NCBI GenBank assembly: GCA_002482725.1
Contig: DLGO01000020.1
Coordinates: forward strand, 3,359-36,982
DNA length: 33,624 bases
Source of the DNA: Bacteroidetes bacterium UBA7692
GTDB taxonomy: Bacteria; Bacteroidota; Bacteroidia; Chitinophagales; LD1
Direction: 5' to 3'
This document shows positions 15,901 to 23,893 of this stretch, piece after piece. The position numbers and the translations under genes are program-made. Each line of letters opens with the position of its first letter. Position 1 is the stretch's first letter. The notes below the pieces were generated by a model. That model searched no databases. It saw only the letters and a program-made list of their open reading frames with translations, and was not told the origin of the DNA.

Positions 15901-17748
15901 CTTGGTAAGGTTTACCAGAAATGAATCGTATGCAAACTTGTAGTCTTTTCCTACCAGATCCAGTCGGCCTCCTATGATTGTTCCATCAAAGTTCATATTC
16001 CTGTTTTTCTGCAGGCTTACTGCTTTGCTACGTGGGAAGAATTTAACATTGGCAGTATCGCTTATTGGTATTTCTACCACACCTTTCAGGTCAAGGTTAG
16101 AGTTCTTCAAATCTATATAATCCGTACCGTCCTTGGCAAATGAGCGCAAGCGTATATTATCGTAGTCTACCTTTTTTGCATTGGCCATTACGTATTTATT
16201 GGTCTTATCCCTCACTGTTACCATTCCTGTAGCCTCATTATAGGCTATAAAACCATTTTCAACCAATATATACAGCAGGCTTTTTACCTGTGCTTCTGTC
16301 ATCTTGGCATTTATTTTTTTTGCTATAGCTTCTGCTGTAATTTCATTTGTACCTAGCTCATTTACCAATATTCGTAGAATTGATAATGGTTCATAGCTGG
16401 CAACACCTTGTATCTGGCGTATACGGTCCTTGTTAAAATAGTCGTTAGATTCAAAATTGGCTGCATTATTGCCCACACCACTAAGTATTTTCAGTGCCAG
16501 TTTTGGCGAATCTATGTTCCATACTATTGCATCTGTTTCAAATTCGAACTGATGGTAGGAGTCAACAAATCTTGAACGACCTATTGCGTTTTCACCACGA
16601 ATTAGTCTTATTTCCCTTTTTTCTACTTTATAATCCAGGTTTATGGAGGGGTGATAAATAGAATCTTTTCCAAAGTAAAGCGATATTTCAGCCTTTTCTG
16701 CTCCAACCATCTTATTTTTCATGATCAGGATATTGTTGGATAGGGCACGTAGTACTTTTGTTTTACCATCACGACTATAGAAATCAAATCCGGCCTTTTG
16801 CTCATCTGTACTATAGCCAACCACTTTGCTTCCCCATAAATTAAATCCACCAAAGTAAGTGATACCCGGAGCTACATCCTTTATGGTTATATTTGTTTCG
16901 TAAGATTCAAATCTTGGGAACTGCGATTTAATCGTGTCATTGTCTATAATTATTTTGTCAATAACCCTGCCCGAAAGCGTACGTTCGAAAAACTCTTTAT
17001 GCGTAAATGTTACGGAATCTATAGTGTAAGCAAAATTTGCCAGGTTTACGGTATAGCTTCCTGTGAAGCTTGCAAAAACCTTACCCTTATCAAGTCCTGC
17101 ACGGACCCAGTTTACAGTTCCTCCTTTTCCTTGCCATTTATTTTCTGTAGGATAGTATATGCCTGAAGTATTGAATATCTGTGTAGTGTCGCCATTTGTC
17201 GCTCCAAAAAAACGTGTTGCAGGTACTGAAAAACTAATTTTACCTTCAGAAAATTTTAGCTTACCATCTTTACTGTCTACATGCCATGACTTGGACGCAG
17301 AAACATTCAATGCATTTTTGCCATAATAGTTAGAGGTAAACTCTATCAGGCTGTTCCAGTCTTTATACTCACCCCGCTTCGTTGCTCTTAGCAGTTCATT
17401 TGCCGTAGCTGTCCACTCTGCAAATGGCCCTTCTCCCTTATCTGTACCTGTAAATGCAGCAACCGATTTCAGGTAACGCACAAAATAGGGCGATGGCCCC
17501 ATTGTTTTTTCCTTCATTAGGTTAGAGGTGGAGATTATCTTATCCAGCATGCCAGGTGTTACTTTACCCGACTTTACTAATCCTGCCAGTTCATCGTATG
17601 CTTCTTTGCAATCAGGTACTTTGTTGGCATTCATGAACTCATCCAGTTCTTTCATGAATTTCCCCGCATCGCTGGAAAAAGCAGTTGTTGGTTGAGAATA
17701 GGCGGCAGACGCCAGAAATAGTGCAAATACAAAAAGAATTGACCTCAT
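12901..17748 (-). CDS. Giant secreted beta-rich protein of unknown function
   Basis: 1615 residues; I do not recognise a named family. An N-terminal signal peptide (MRSILFVFALFLASAAYSQ) indicates export. Residues about 20-140 look helical. From about 150 to 1480 the protein is a long series of short beta strands rich in Gly, Asp, Lys and Ser, much as in AsmA/TamB or LPS-transport-like proteins but without their anchor. Residues 766-810 and 857-901 form a clear internal repeat, with looser echoes near 1136-1148. A small helical insert at about 468-500 (TAEAIAKKINAKMTEAQVK) interrupts the beta part. The tail (about 1500-1615) is low complexity, Pro/Lys/Glu-rich and ends in a lysine cluster, perhaps periplasm- or surface-exposed. 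Its own promoter lies just upstream. A structural or scaffold role in the envelope is a guess. Confidence 0.85.
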   Translation of the reverse strand: MRSILFVFALFLASAAYSQPTTAFSSDAGKFMKELDEFMNANKVPDCKEAYDELAGLVKSGKVTPGMLDKIISTSNLMKEKTMGPSPYFVRYLKSVAAFTGTDKGEGPFAEWTATANELLRATKRGEYKDWNSLIEFTSNYYGKNALNVSASKSWHVDSKDGKLKFSEGKISFSVPATRFFGATNGDTTQIFNTSGIYYPTENKWQGKGGTVNWVRAGLDKGKVFASFTGSYTVNLANFAYTIDSVTFTHKEFFERTLSGRVIDKIIIDNDTIKSQFPRFESYETNITIKDVAPGITYFGGFNLWGSKVVGYSTDEQKAGFDFYSRDGKTKVLRALSNNILIMKNKMVGAEKAEISLYFGKDSIYHPSINLDYKVEKREIRLIRGENAIGRSRFVDSYHQFEFETDAIVWNIDSPKLALKILSGVGNNAANFESNDYFNKDRIRQIQGVASYEPLSILRILVNELGTNEITAEAIAKKINAKMTEAQVKSLLYILVENGFIAYNEATGMVTVRDKTNKYVMANAKKVDYDNIRLRSFAKDGTDYIDLKNSNLDLKGVVEIPISDTANVKFFPRSKAVSLQKNRNMNFDGTIIGGRLDLVGKDYKFAYDSFLVNLTKVDSMIIYIPDGDKLDEDGKPALKPLRSKLENLNGVLNIDAPINKSGRSRLAQFPKIKTAKPSQVFYEDSTSNKGAYSKKDFYYQVEPFEIDSLNNLEPSVIDFKGKLVSGGIFPDITEGLKLQEDLSLGFKTGTPKEGLALFKDKGNYKGTIDLQYEGLKGDGVITYSTSAFKSSDIRFYPDSVLATADSFTIKETATGVMTPDVRSINSDVFWKSKVDSMFIKMKDSPFAMYNGQTQLNGNLLLTNKGLFGNGTLDWSDANLTSKMFSFKTQNLSADTADLKIKTPDGNETAFRSANVTAKVDFKKREGNFSNNLKGVPTEFAYNQYNTLIPDFRWDIDKHILEFKSPAGSKGEYFASLNPASKGLKFLAKRATFDLLSSILKVEEIPEIIVADSRILPDSGTVTIEGQAKMRTLQNATIISDTLNGTHKITKATLDIISKVELKGSGEYKYQTINTPEQTIVFNEISVLRSKISDKKKDKDNDEYHLSSKGAIEDGQQFTLYPNVTFTGDASLFSQQKGLTFKGVAKIKYKNNLVEPAEFSFEDTVNPKDFFVKYKADVKNKEGIPVAAAISVAKGADPIHPYTNLLSVKENITDPALINAVGVVAYNSKTRVWSFGDEKKIKEGALKGTILKMNDSTGSVTGEGDLPLALDFGLIGMKAVGTVENDIDKNDYKMNMTIGFDIQTNKDIQEKLSKVLFDDNIDLNDVAYDNDRFKRQLYQLSDEKKDEAMLKEYEKTTMFKRPKDYNYNLVFTNVNFVFDKDDATLRSTGKLGLSFAGEKGVHKTVNGWIEMGYRPGADYLNIYIRTGTAEWVFIEYRPGVLGVLSSYDEFTNLIAPLMTSGKNVVKGDNGKFYRYVIGNSSNRAEFVDRMKEKNGITSPDEEKPKPKPAKIDSTPVNKDAPRTLPADGSEQKTPQAVPLENGVPAIDTTTPAPVAPVDGAGTGEEKKEEGKKAKKTKEPKVEAPKEETPANLPPAMQEFYKKDKGKKKKGDGEGEQ
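15046..15453 (-). repeat. Two tandem-like 45-residue repeats inside the giant protein
   Basis: Residues 766-810 (15319-15453) and 857-901 (15046-15180) align without gaps over most of their length, 91 residues apart. Shared features are an initial G, L at position 5, the core xGLxGxG, a following serine, and a C-terminal ADxxxxxIK-like end. This suggests a duplicated beta module of about 90 residues. Confidence 0.55.
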
Positions 17749-17767
17749 AATATTTTTGGAAACTTGT

Positions 17768-17797
17768 CAAATGTAATGAATTGGTATGCTGATACAA
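17768..17797 (-). promoter_or_regulatory. Bacteroidota-type promoter for the giant secreted protein
   Basis: On the minus strand TTG (17797-17795) is followed after 19 bases by TACATTTG (17775-17768), a perfect TAnnTTTG -7 element. Transcription would start near 17761, only about 12 bases before the ATG, so the leader would be very short. Confidence 0.55.
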
Positions 17798-17811
17798 TAC
17801 GTTCAATAAAG

Positions 17812-17842
17812 TTGTTGAAACAATTAACGAAACCTAATTTTG
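17812..17842 (+). promoter_or_regulatory. Bacteroidota-type promoter for DUF6134 gene and TPR kinase
   Basis: TTG (17812-17814) is followed after 20 bases by TAATTTTG (17835-17842), a perfect TAnnTTTG -7 element. A second TTG at 17815 gives spacing 17. A start near 17849 leaves about 27 bases before the ATG. It faces away from the promoter of the giant protein, with the two -33 boxes only 14 bases apart. Confidence 0.55.
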
Positions 17843-17875
17843 CTTTTCATGTAGTTAAAGTCGATTTTTGCAATT

Positions 17876-18460
17876 ATGTATCGCCACTTATTATTCCTTT
17901 TGTTGTGTCTCGCATCTCAGTTCCTGCAAGCTCAGGTGCTGAATTTTAATGTATTACTGTTTGGTGATAAAATAGGTACAATGACCGTTACCCGCACTTT
18001 CAAAAGCGATACGGTCACTTATATATTAAATACACATTCCAAGGCCAAGATACTTTGGATGGAGTACGATGATGTTTCTCACATCACTCTCGTTTATAAG
18101 GGCAGTAAGCTGCTTAGCTGCAAGTACACCGAAGACATGAACGGTAAACGTAAGTATTTTACCAATATCATATACGATGGTAAAGAGCATCACGTAGAAA
18201 CCAAAGACAGCAAGCGTGTATTTCCGGTGCCAGTGCTGCCTTCACTGTTCGCTTTGTATTACAAGGAGCCTACAGATTACAGTAAGATTTTCTTCGAGTC
18301 GCAGCTATTTACCGCAAGCATCAAAACTGAAAAAGTCCACCACTACTCATTCGACACCAAAGAGGGTAACAAGAATGAGTACCTCTACAAAAATGGAGAA
18401 ATAGATAAGCTGGTATTCCATACACCATTAGCTACTGTGCATATGGCAAGGGTATGGTAG
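17876..18460 (+). CDS. DUF6134 family secreted protein
   Basis: 194 residues. Signal peptide (about 1-19, ending LQAQ) followed by the strand-rich segment VLNFNVLLFGDKIGTMTVTRTF (20-41) and SHSKAKIL-like and KYFTNIIYDGKEHHVE segments. The end LVFHTPLATVHMARVW is characteristic of the DUF6134 family of Bacteroidota, which is periplasmic or outer-membrane associated with unknown function. It probably folds as one antiparallel beta sheet. Its stop overlaps the start of a histidine kinase gene by 7 bases, so the two are likely translated together. That linkage could mean it feeds envelope status to the kinase, but the kinase lacks a membrane segment, so this is only a thought. Confidence 0.7.
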   Translation: MYRHLLFLLLCLASQFLQAQVLNFNVLLFGDKIGTMTVTRTFKSDTVTYILNTHSKAKILWMEYDDVSHITLVYKGSKLLSCKYTEDMNGKRKYFTNIIYDGKEHHVETKDSKRVFPVPVLPSLFALYYKEPTDYSKIFFESQLFTASIKTEKVHHYSFDTKEGNKNEYLYKNGEIDKLVFHTPLATVHMARVW

Positions 18461-20238
18461 TAAATAGTATATCTATGAACTCGGTTCTTCACGATAAGCT
18501 CACTCAGGCACATGCACTTAGCGACATACGCGATGCTGCTGCCGAACCTTTGATTTTAGAGGTTTTTCAACAAGCCATTGCGCTGAACGATTATACCTTG
18601 ATAATAGATGCCTATCTGGAGCTGGCTGACTTTCAGCTCAGGCAAAAATTCAATTTCCAGAAATCCCTTGAGTATAGCTTGTTGGCGAAGGATTTACTCA
18701 AAGCCGATACGCCACTTAATACAGAAATTAATGTTTACAGTTCTATAGGAAAAGTGCTGCATCGCCTGCGCGATTATATTGGCGCTCAGCAAAACTACTT
18801 GCAGGCCCTGGAGCTATCGCAAAGGATAGAGCAGCCCGATAGCAAGCAATTGGAAGTAAGGTCATACCTCAATTATTATATGGCCGTGCTCAATTCCAAC
18901 ATCGGCATGTATGATTTTGCTTCCGGCTTTTTGGCAAAAGCAAAACTGGGATTTGAATCAATTGAATTGCAAAAGGGCATCCTTGTTTGCAATCAGCTTC
19001 AGGCATCGCACCATTACCTCACAAAAGACTACGATGCCGCGCTTAAGATTTATGAAAAGCTGATTGAAGATAATAAAGATGCTAAGGAACAATGGCTGGA
19101 AGTTGCCCTGGATTATGTAGGGCAGATATACTTTCTAATGGAACAGTATGATAGGGCGGAAGAATACCTGCTCAGGGCGTTTGAAATCCGTAAAGAGATT
19201 GGTGATGAAATAAGGTTAGGCCATACCTACTTTGCCATGGCGCAATTGTACTATCGCACGGGTCGTATCCAGGGTGGCGATGAGTATTTTGGCCTGCTCA
19301 GGAAATTGATCGAAAAGTATCCTTATTTCTATTCCGAAAGTCTGGTTTTGGAGATAAACTGGAAGCTGTATGGAGAGCGTGGCGATTTTGAAACCAGCTA
19401 TAATTATTACAGGCAGGTGAAAATACCAACTGCCGACCCTGGTGTACTGGAGAGCATGATGCAGCAGGTTTTCGAAAATGAACATGACAAACAGCAGCAG
19501 GCTTTGGCGCACTTACAAGAGCTTGAAAAGCTGAACCACGAAATGAGTTCCTATGCGCGCCAGCTGGAATCCAATAATAAAGACCTGAAAACCTATGCCC
19601 ATACTACCTCACATGATTTGCGCGAACCGCTCCGTATGGTTTCTGCCTACATGACTATTCTTGAATCTAAAATTAAGGAAAAGCTTAATGCCGATGAAAG
19701 GCAGTTCCTGCACTTTGCTGTCGATGGCAGCAAGCGTATGGATGAAATGATTACCCGCATACTCAATTCTGCCAAGGGTGGTGCAGTTGCCCTAAAGCCG
19801 GTAGACCTCAACAAAGTCATAAATCAGGTTAGGGTTAATCTTTCCAGGCTTATCAGTGAAAAGAATGCAGAGATACATGCCACGGATTTACCGGTTGTCA
19901 TGGCCGATGATATCCAGCTTTTGCAGGTTTTCCAGAATCTGGTAACCAATGCTATAAAATATAACACCAGTCCCGTTCCTTCCATTGTAATATCTTCCGA
20001 TAAACAGCAGGGGTACCAAATAGTTTGTGTAGCTGACAATGGTGTCGGCATTCCGGAAGAGAAGCGGGCATCTGTTTTCGAGCTTTTCTCCCGTGTGCAG
20101 AATGAATCCGGAGCAGAGGGTACAGGCATTGGACTTAGCACTGTAAAGGGGATAATGGAAAAGCTGAAAGGTACTATTGAAATTGAAGGCAACCTTCCTT
20201 CAGGTACTGTATTTAAGCTGCGATTTCCGGCACATTGA
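18454..20238 (+). CDS. Soluble sensor histidine kinase with N-terminal TPR repeats
   Basis: 594 residues with no transmembrane segment. Residues about 10-330 are helical TPR-like repeats (for example SYLNYYMAVLNSNIGMYDFA, and YVGQIYFLMEQYDRAEEYLL at 221-240). A coiled coil at about 342-380 links to the HisKA domain with phospho-acceptor His387 in TTSHDLREPLR. The ATPase domain shows the N box NLVTNAIKY (495-503), G1 DNGVGIP (528-534) and G2 GTGIGLS (556-562). It should autophosphorylate in the cytoplasm in response to a ligand or partner bound by the TPR part. No response regulator lies nearby, so the target is unknown. The start at 18454 overlaps the previous stop and has AAGGG just upstream; an alternative Met is at 18475. 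Confidence 0.88.
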   Translation: MVVNSISMNSVLHDKLTQAHALSDIRDAAAEPLILEVFQQAIALNDYTLIIDAYLELADFQLRQKFNFQKSLEYSLLAKDLLKADTPLNTEINVYSSIGKVLHRLRDYIGAQQNYLQALELSQRIEQPDSKQLEVRSYLNYYMAVLNSNIGMYDFASGFLAKAKLGFESIELQKGILVCNQLQASHHYLTKDYDAALKIYEKLIEDNKDAKEQWLEVALDYVGQIYFLMEQYDRAEEYLLRAFEIRKEIGDEIRLGHTYFAMAQLYYRTGRIQGGDEYFGLLRKLIEKYPYFYSESLVLEINWKLYGERGDFETSYNYYRQVKIPTADPGVLESMMQQVFENEHDKQQQALAHLQELEKLNHEMSSYARQLESNNKDLKTYAHTTSHDLREPLRMVSAYMTILESKIKEKLNADERQFLHFAVDGSKRMDEMITRILNSAKGGAVALKPVDLNKVINQVRVNLSRLISEKNAEIHATDLPVVMADDIQLLQVFQNLVTNAIKYNTSPVPSIVISSDKQQGYQIVCVADNGVGIPEEKRASVFELFSRVQNESGAEGTGIGLSTVKGIMEKLKGTIEIEGNLPSGTVFKLRFPAH

Positions 20239-20349
20239 TTCCGTTTTTATAAATTATCTAAAATTCATGTTGTCACATCAATTCTATCTTTAAATGGCTT
20301 GTAATTAAGTTAACTTCGCGACCTCAATCAAAAATTTAATCTTAGTGTT

Positions 20350-21345
20350 ATGAAAGCTGGTATAAAAAGTATGTCGGTAGTGGCTTTATTGCTCATCTTT
20401 TCAGGCATTTTTGCCCAGCCTTTTTCCTCTTTCACACCTCCACTGGCGCCCGATTATTCATTGCAGCAAAACTGGGTAGCACTACCTTTTCGCAACGATG
20501 CAGCGGATATTGTTCCTAATAAGCTTAAGCCTGTTGCCGACTCCTTAAAAGAGATTGATGTATTCTATATCTATCCCACCGTTATGTTTCGCGACAACCC
20601 TGCCTGGAATGCAGATGTAAAAGACGCGGCGTTGAGGAAGGTAATCGAAGAAAAACCAATCAAGTTTCAGGCTTCTGTTTTTAATGAAAACGGACGTGTC
20701 TATTCTCCCATGTATCGCCAGGCAAACATCAGAGCTTTCTTTGATACTGCAAACGGGTCCGCAGCCCTTGACCTTGCATATACAGATGTAAAAAGGGCCT
20801 TTGAGTATTATATCAAAAACTACAACAATGGCCGCCCTTTTATCATTGCAAGTCATAGCCAGGGTACCTGGCATGCTAAGCGCCTTTTGCAGGAGTTTAT
20901 CGATACTACGGTATTGCGCAACAGGATGGTGGCGGCCTATATCATAGGTTTCCCGGTTTTCGAAAAGGACTTTCAGGTATTGAAACCCTGTGGCGACCCA
21001 AACCAGACCGGTTGCTATATCGATTGGGCTTGTTACAAAGATGGCTTTACGCCTCCTTTTTTAGATGTTTTTCTCAAAGGCTCGGTGTGCGTAAACCCAA
21101 TAACATGGACCTTGACAAAGGATACTGCCGCGCCTTTCGAAAAGCATAAAGGCATGATGTTGTTCGACTTTAATAAGAAGTTCGCCAACAAAATTTCCAC
21201 TACGGTTAAGGATGGCTACCTTTGGGTCAAGAGCAAAAACGCACTGGTGCGTACCCGCGACAACCTGCACATTGGCGACATCAATTTGTTCTGGTATGAT
21301 ATACGCGCCAATGTCAAAGACCGTATCTCTGCTTTCTGGAAATAG
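20350..21345 (+). CDS. DUF3089 family secreted alpha/beta-hydrolase-like protein
   Basis: 331 residues. Signal peptide MKAGIKSMSVVALLLIFSGIFAQ (cleavage near 23). DUF3089 hallmarks are IDVFYIYPTVMF (69-80), a region of short helices (DVKDAALRKVIEE) and the nucleophile elbow IIASHSQGTWHAKRLL with Ser170 in S-H-S-Q-G. The C-terminal part contains NPITWTLTKDTAAP and NLHIGDINLFWYDIRANV, where the final Asp and His of a hydrolase triad may lie. This family looks like a periplasmic lipase/esterase-type enzyme, but no substrate is established that I know of. It is 111 bases after the TPR kinase and 77 bases before a membrane kinase on the same strand; I see no convincing promoter in either gap. Confidence 0.82.
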   Translation: MKAGIKSMSVVALLLIFSGIFAQPFSSFTPPLAPDYSLQQNWVALPFRNDAADIVPNKLKPVADSLKEIDVFYIYPTVMFRDNPAWNADVKDAALRKVIEEKPIKFQASVFNENGRVYSPMYRQANIRAFFDTANGSAALDLAYTDVKRAFEYYIKNYNNGRPFIIASHSQGTWHAKRLLQEFIDTTVLRNRMVAAYIIGFPVFEKDFQVLKPCGDPNQTGCYIDWACYKDGFTPPFLDVFLKGSVCVNPITWTLTKDTAAPFEKHKGMMLFDFNKKFANKISTTVKDGYLWVKSKNALVRTRDNLHIGDINLFWYDIRANVKDRISAFWK

Positions 21346-21422
21346 GATTTATTATGACGGGTTTACCTTCAAATAGTTGTTAAGGTATATTTACCAGCGC
21401 TTTTCACACCTATATTTGAGGT

Positions 21423-23048
21423 ATGAACGTGAGAATTATACCCATTATTTCTGTAGCCATTACATTAGCGCTTGCAGGATTAATATACATTCAGTTTAAG
21501 TGGGTCAAGCAGGGTTACGAAGTACGTGAAGAGCGTTTCGATCAAATGGTTAAGCTTGCCTTAAGCAATGTGGAGCAACAGTTAGAGCGCAATGAGGCTG
21601 TTACTTATTTCTCAGGTACAGGTCTTCCCGACCTTGGTACCAAGGTTAGCAAAATGTACGACACCGTGCAGGTGCTGAAAAGCTATAATCCCAATTTTAC
21701 GCTTATCGACTCTATGGGTCAGCACGCCATGAAATTTGGTTTTACCGATACTGCAGGCGAGTTTATCAGTAAATTCTATGGTAGCGTGGAGTACCTGAAA
21801 GACCATGCCGAAAAGAAACATTCACTAAAACTATTGGACCAGCAGGGTATAGCAAATCCTGTAGAGCGAGAAAAGCAATTGATAGAGTACCAGTTCAAAA
21901 AGTATAATTCCATGTTCCAGGATTTGGCCATGCAGTTTATGCTGGAGGACAAGTGCTTTGCCGACAAGGTGAACCAGCCTATCCTGGAAACCTTGCTTAT
22001 AGAGGAGTTCAAAAAAGAAGGTATTGATACCAACTTCAAGTATGCCGTTTTCGACAATTTTTCCGACAAGAAAATGATAGGCAATATCGACAACAAGGTT
22101 ACCCGCGCCGAGTTTGCCAACTTCTATTCTATCCCGCTTTTCTCCAACGACTTCTACGAAAATTCGGGCATGCTCATCGTACATTTCCCGGATAAGGCAC
22201 GTATCATTTTCAAATCTATGATGCTCATGCTCAGCGCATCCATCGCCTTTATCCTTATCATCATGGTAGCCTTTGGTGGCGCTTTCTATATCATCTACAG
22301 GCAAAAGCGCTTGGATGAGTTGAAGACCGACTTCATCAACAATATGACGCACGAGTTCAAAACCCCGGTGGCTACTATCTCACTTGCCAGCCAGATGTTG
22401 AAAAACGATCGCATCAGCGAAAACAAAGAGAAGGTACAGAACTACGCGCATATAATAGAGGAGGAGAATAACCGCCTTAGTGGTCACATAGAAAATGTAT
22501 TGCAGGTTGCCCGCCTGGATAGGGGAGAGTTTAAGCTGAAGCTCGAATCTGTGGATGTCAATGAACTATTGAAGGAAATAAGTGACTCTTTAGAGCTGCG
22601 CCTTCAAAATGAGCAGGGTATATTGGTTACTAATCTGGCTGCTACAGATGCTGTTATCCTGGCCGATAAGTTTCACCTTACCAACTCTATTTACAATGTG
22701 CTCGACAATGCTATTAAATACCGTAGCGAAAAGGACCCCGAAATACGTATTTCCACGCGCAACTCAGGTAGCGGCGTGTTTATCAATATTCAGGACAATG
22801 GTATAGGTATATCTAAGGAAAACCAACGCAGGGTTTTTGAGAAGTTTTACCGTGTACCGACCGGCAACATACACAATGTAAAGGGCTTTGGTCTGGGGCT
22901 TAGTTATGTTAAGGTTATTATGAACGCCCACCACGGCGATATACATGTAGACAGCGACATTGGTAAGGGAAGCAAGTTTGAACTATACCTCCCTTACAAT
23001 CGCGATGGCAAAAAAGCGGCAGACGAAAGTTCCGCTATGACCAATTAA
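21423..23048 (+). CDS. Membrane sensor histidine kinase
   Basis: 541 residues. Transmembrane helix 1 at about 4-24, a periplasmic sensor region of about 240 residues (25-263), and transmembrane helix 2 at about 266-291. The HisKA domain then follows directly, with no HAMP domain, and His310 in NNMTHEFKTPVATI. The ATPase domain shows N box NSIYNVLDNAIKY (421-433), G1 DNGIGIS (458-464) and G2 GFGLGLS (488-494). The periplasmic part has no family that I recognise; it is helical and charged. No response regulator gene is adjacent, so it is an orphan here. A TATATTTG element ends 4 bases before the ATG, which would imply a near-leaderless transcript. Its stop overlaps menB tail to tail by 4 bases. 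Confidence 0.9.
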   Translation: MNVRIIPIISVAITLALAGLIYIQFKWVKQGYEVREERFDQMVKLALSNVEQQLERNEAVTYFSGTGLPDLGTKVSKMYDTVQVLKSYNPNFTLIDSMGQHAMKFGFTDTAGEFISKFYGSVEYLKDHAEKKHSLKLLDQQGIANPVEREKQLIEYQFKKYNSMFQDLAMQFMLEDKCFADKVNQPILETLLIEEFKKEGIDTNFKYAVFDNFSDKKMIGNIDNKVTRAEFANFYSIPLFSNDFYENSGMLIVHFPDKARIIFKSMMLMLSASIAFILIIMVAFGGAFYIIYRQKRLDELKTDFINNMTHEFKTPVATISLASQMLKNDRISENKEKVQNYAHIIEEENNRLSGHIENVLQVARLDRGEFKLKLESVDVNELLKEISDSLELRLQNEQGILVTNLAATDAVILADKFHLTNSIYNVLDNAIKYRSEKDPEIRISTRNSGSGVFINIQDNGIGISKENQRRVFEKFYRVPTGNIHNVKGFGLGLSYVKVIMNAHHGDIHVDSDIGKGSKFELYLPYNRDGKKAADESSAMTN

Positions 23049-23863
23049 GGAAACTTAGGAAATTTGCTCCAGTCCGGTTTTGGCTTTTCTAAAAATGCGT
23101 TTTTACCTTCCTTAGCTTCATCGCTCAAATAATATAGTAGGGTAGCATTTCCAGCCAGCTCTTGAATACCTGCCTGTCCATCAAGCTCTGCATTGAATGA
23201 TGATTTCAGCATGCGGATAGATAGCGGAGATTTTTCCTGAATCTTTTTGCACCACTCTACAGTTACATCTTCCAGTTTTTCCAATGGCACTACCTTGTTT
23301 ACAAGGCCCATGTCCAGTGCATCCTGCGCATTGTACTGGTCGCACAGGAACCATATCTCGCGTGCTTTTTTCTGTCCTACCACACGTGCCAGGTAGCTAG
23401 CGCCAAATCCACCGTCAAAGCTGCCTACTATAGGTCCGGTTTGTCCGAATATAGCATTCTCGCTCGCTATCGACAGGTCGCATACTACATGCAACACATG
23501 TCCGCCGCCTATGGCATATCCGTTTACCATAGCTACTACTGCCTTAGGCATAGAGCGTATTAGCTTTTGCAGGTCCAGTACATTCAGGCGTGGCACCTGG
23601 TCAGTACCTACATAGCCGCCATGTCCGCGTACATTCTGGTCGCCACCGCTACAAAATGCTTTGTCGCCCACACCCGTCAATATTATACTGCCTATCTCCA
23701 TGCTGTCGCGGCAAAAGTTCATCGCATCTATCATTTCGCGCACCGTAAGTGGCGTAAATGCGTTGCGGTAGCGTTCTCGGTTAATGCTTATTTTGGCAAT
23801 ACCTTCAAAGAACTCAAACTTGATCTCCTGGTATTCTTTAATTGATTTCCATTCTCTGGCCAT
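23045..23863 (-). CDS. menB: 1,4-dihydroxy-2-naphthoyl-CoA synthase
   Basis: 272 residues, crotonase fold. It closes the second ring of the menaquinone headgroup by converting o-succinylbenzoyl-CoA to 1,4-dihydroxy-2-naphthoyl-CoA. Diagnostic segments are FCSGGDQNVRGHGGY (70-84), NGYAIGGGHVLHVVCDLSIAS (114-134) and GQTGPIVGSFDGGFGASYLAR (140-160). The glycine at 143 (GQTG rather than GQTD) places it with the bicarbonate-dependent type I MenB enzymes, as in E. coli, according to family knowledge. Length is normal for the family. It is the last gene of a minus-strand run with menD 30 bases upstream. No terminator is visible between it and the convergent histidine kinase. Confidence 0.95.
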   Translation of the reverse strand: MAREWKSIKEYQEIKFEFFEGIAKISINRERYRNAFTPLTVREMIDAMNFCRDSMEIGSIILTGVGDKAFCSGGDQNVRGHGGYVGTDQVPRLNVLDLQKLIRSMPKAVVAMVNGYAIGGGHVLHVVCDLSIASENAIFGQTGPIVGSFDGGFGASYLARVVGQKKAREIWFLCDQYNAQDALDMGLVNKVVPLEKLEDVTVEWCKKIQEKSPLSIRMLKSSFNAELDGQAGIQELAGNATLLYYLSDEAKEGKNAFLEKPKPDWSKFPKFP

Positions 23864-23893
23864 ACAATACTTTTTATGCCTTGCGGCAATTAT

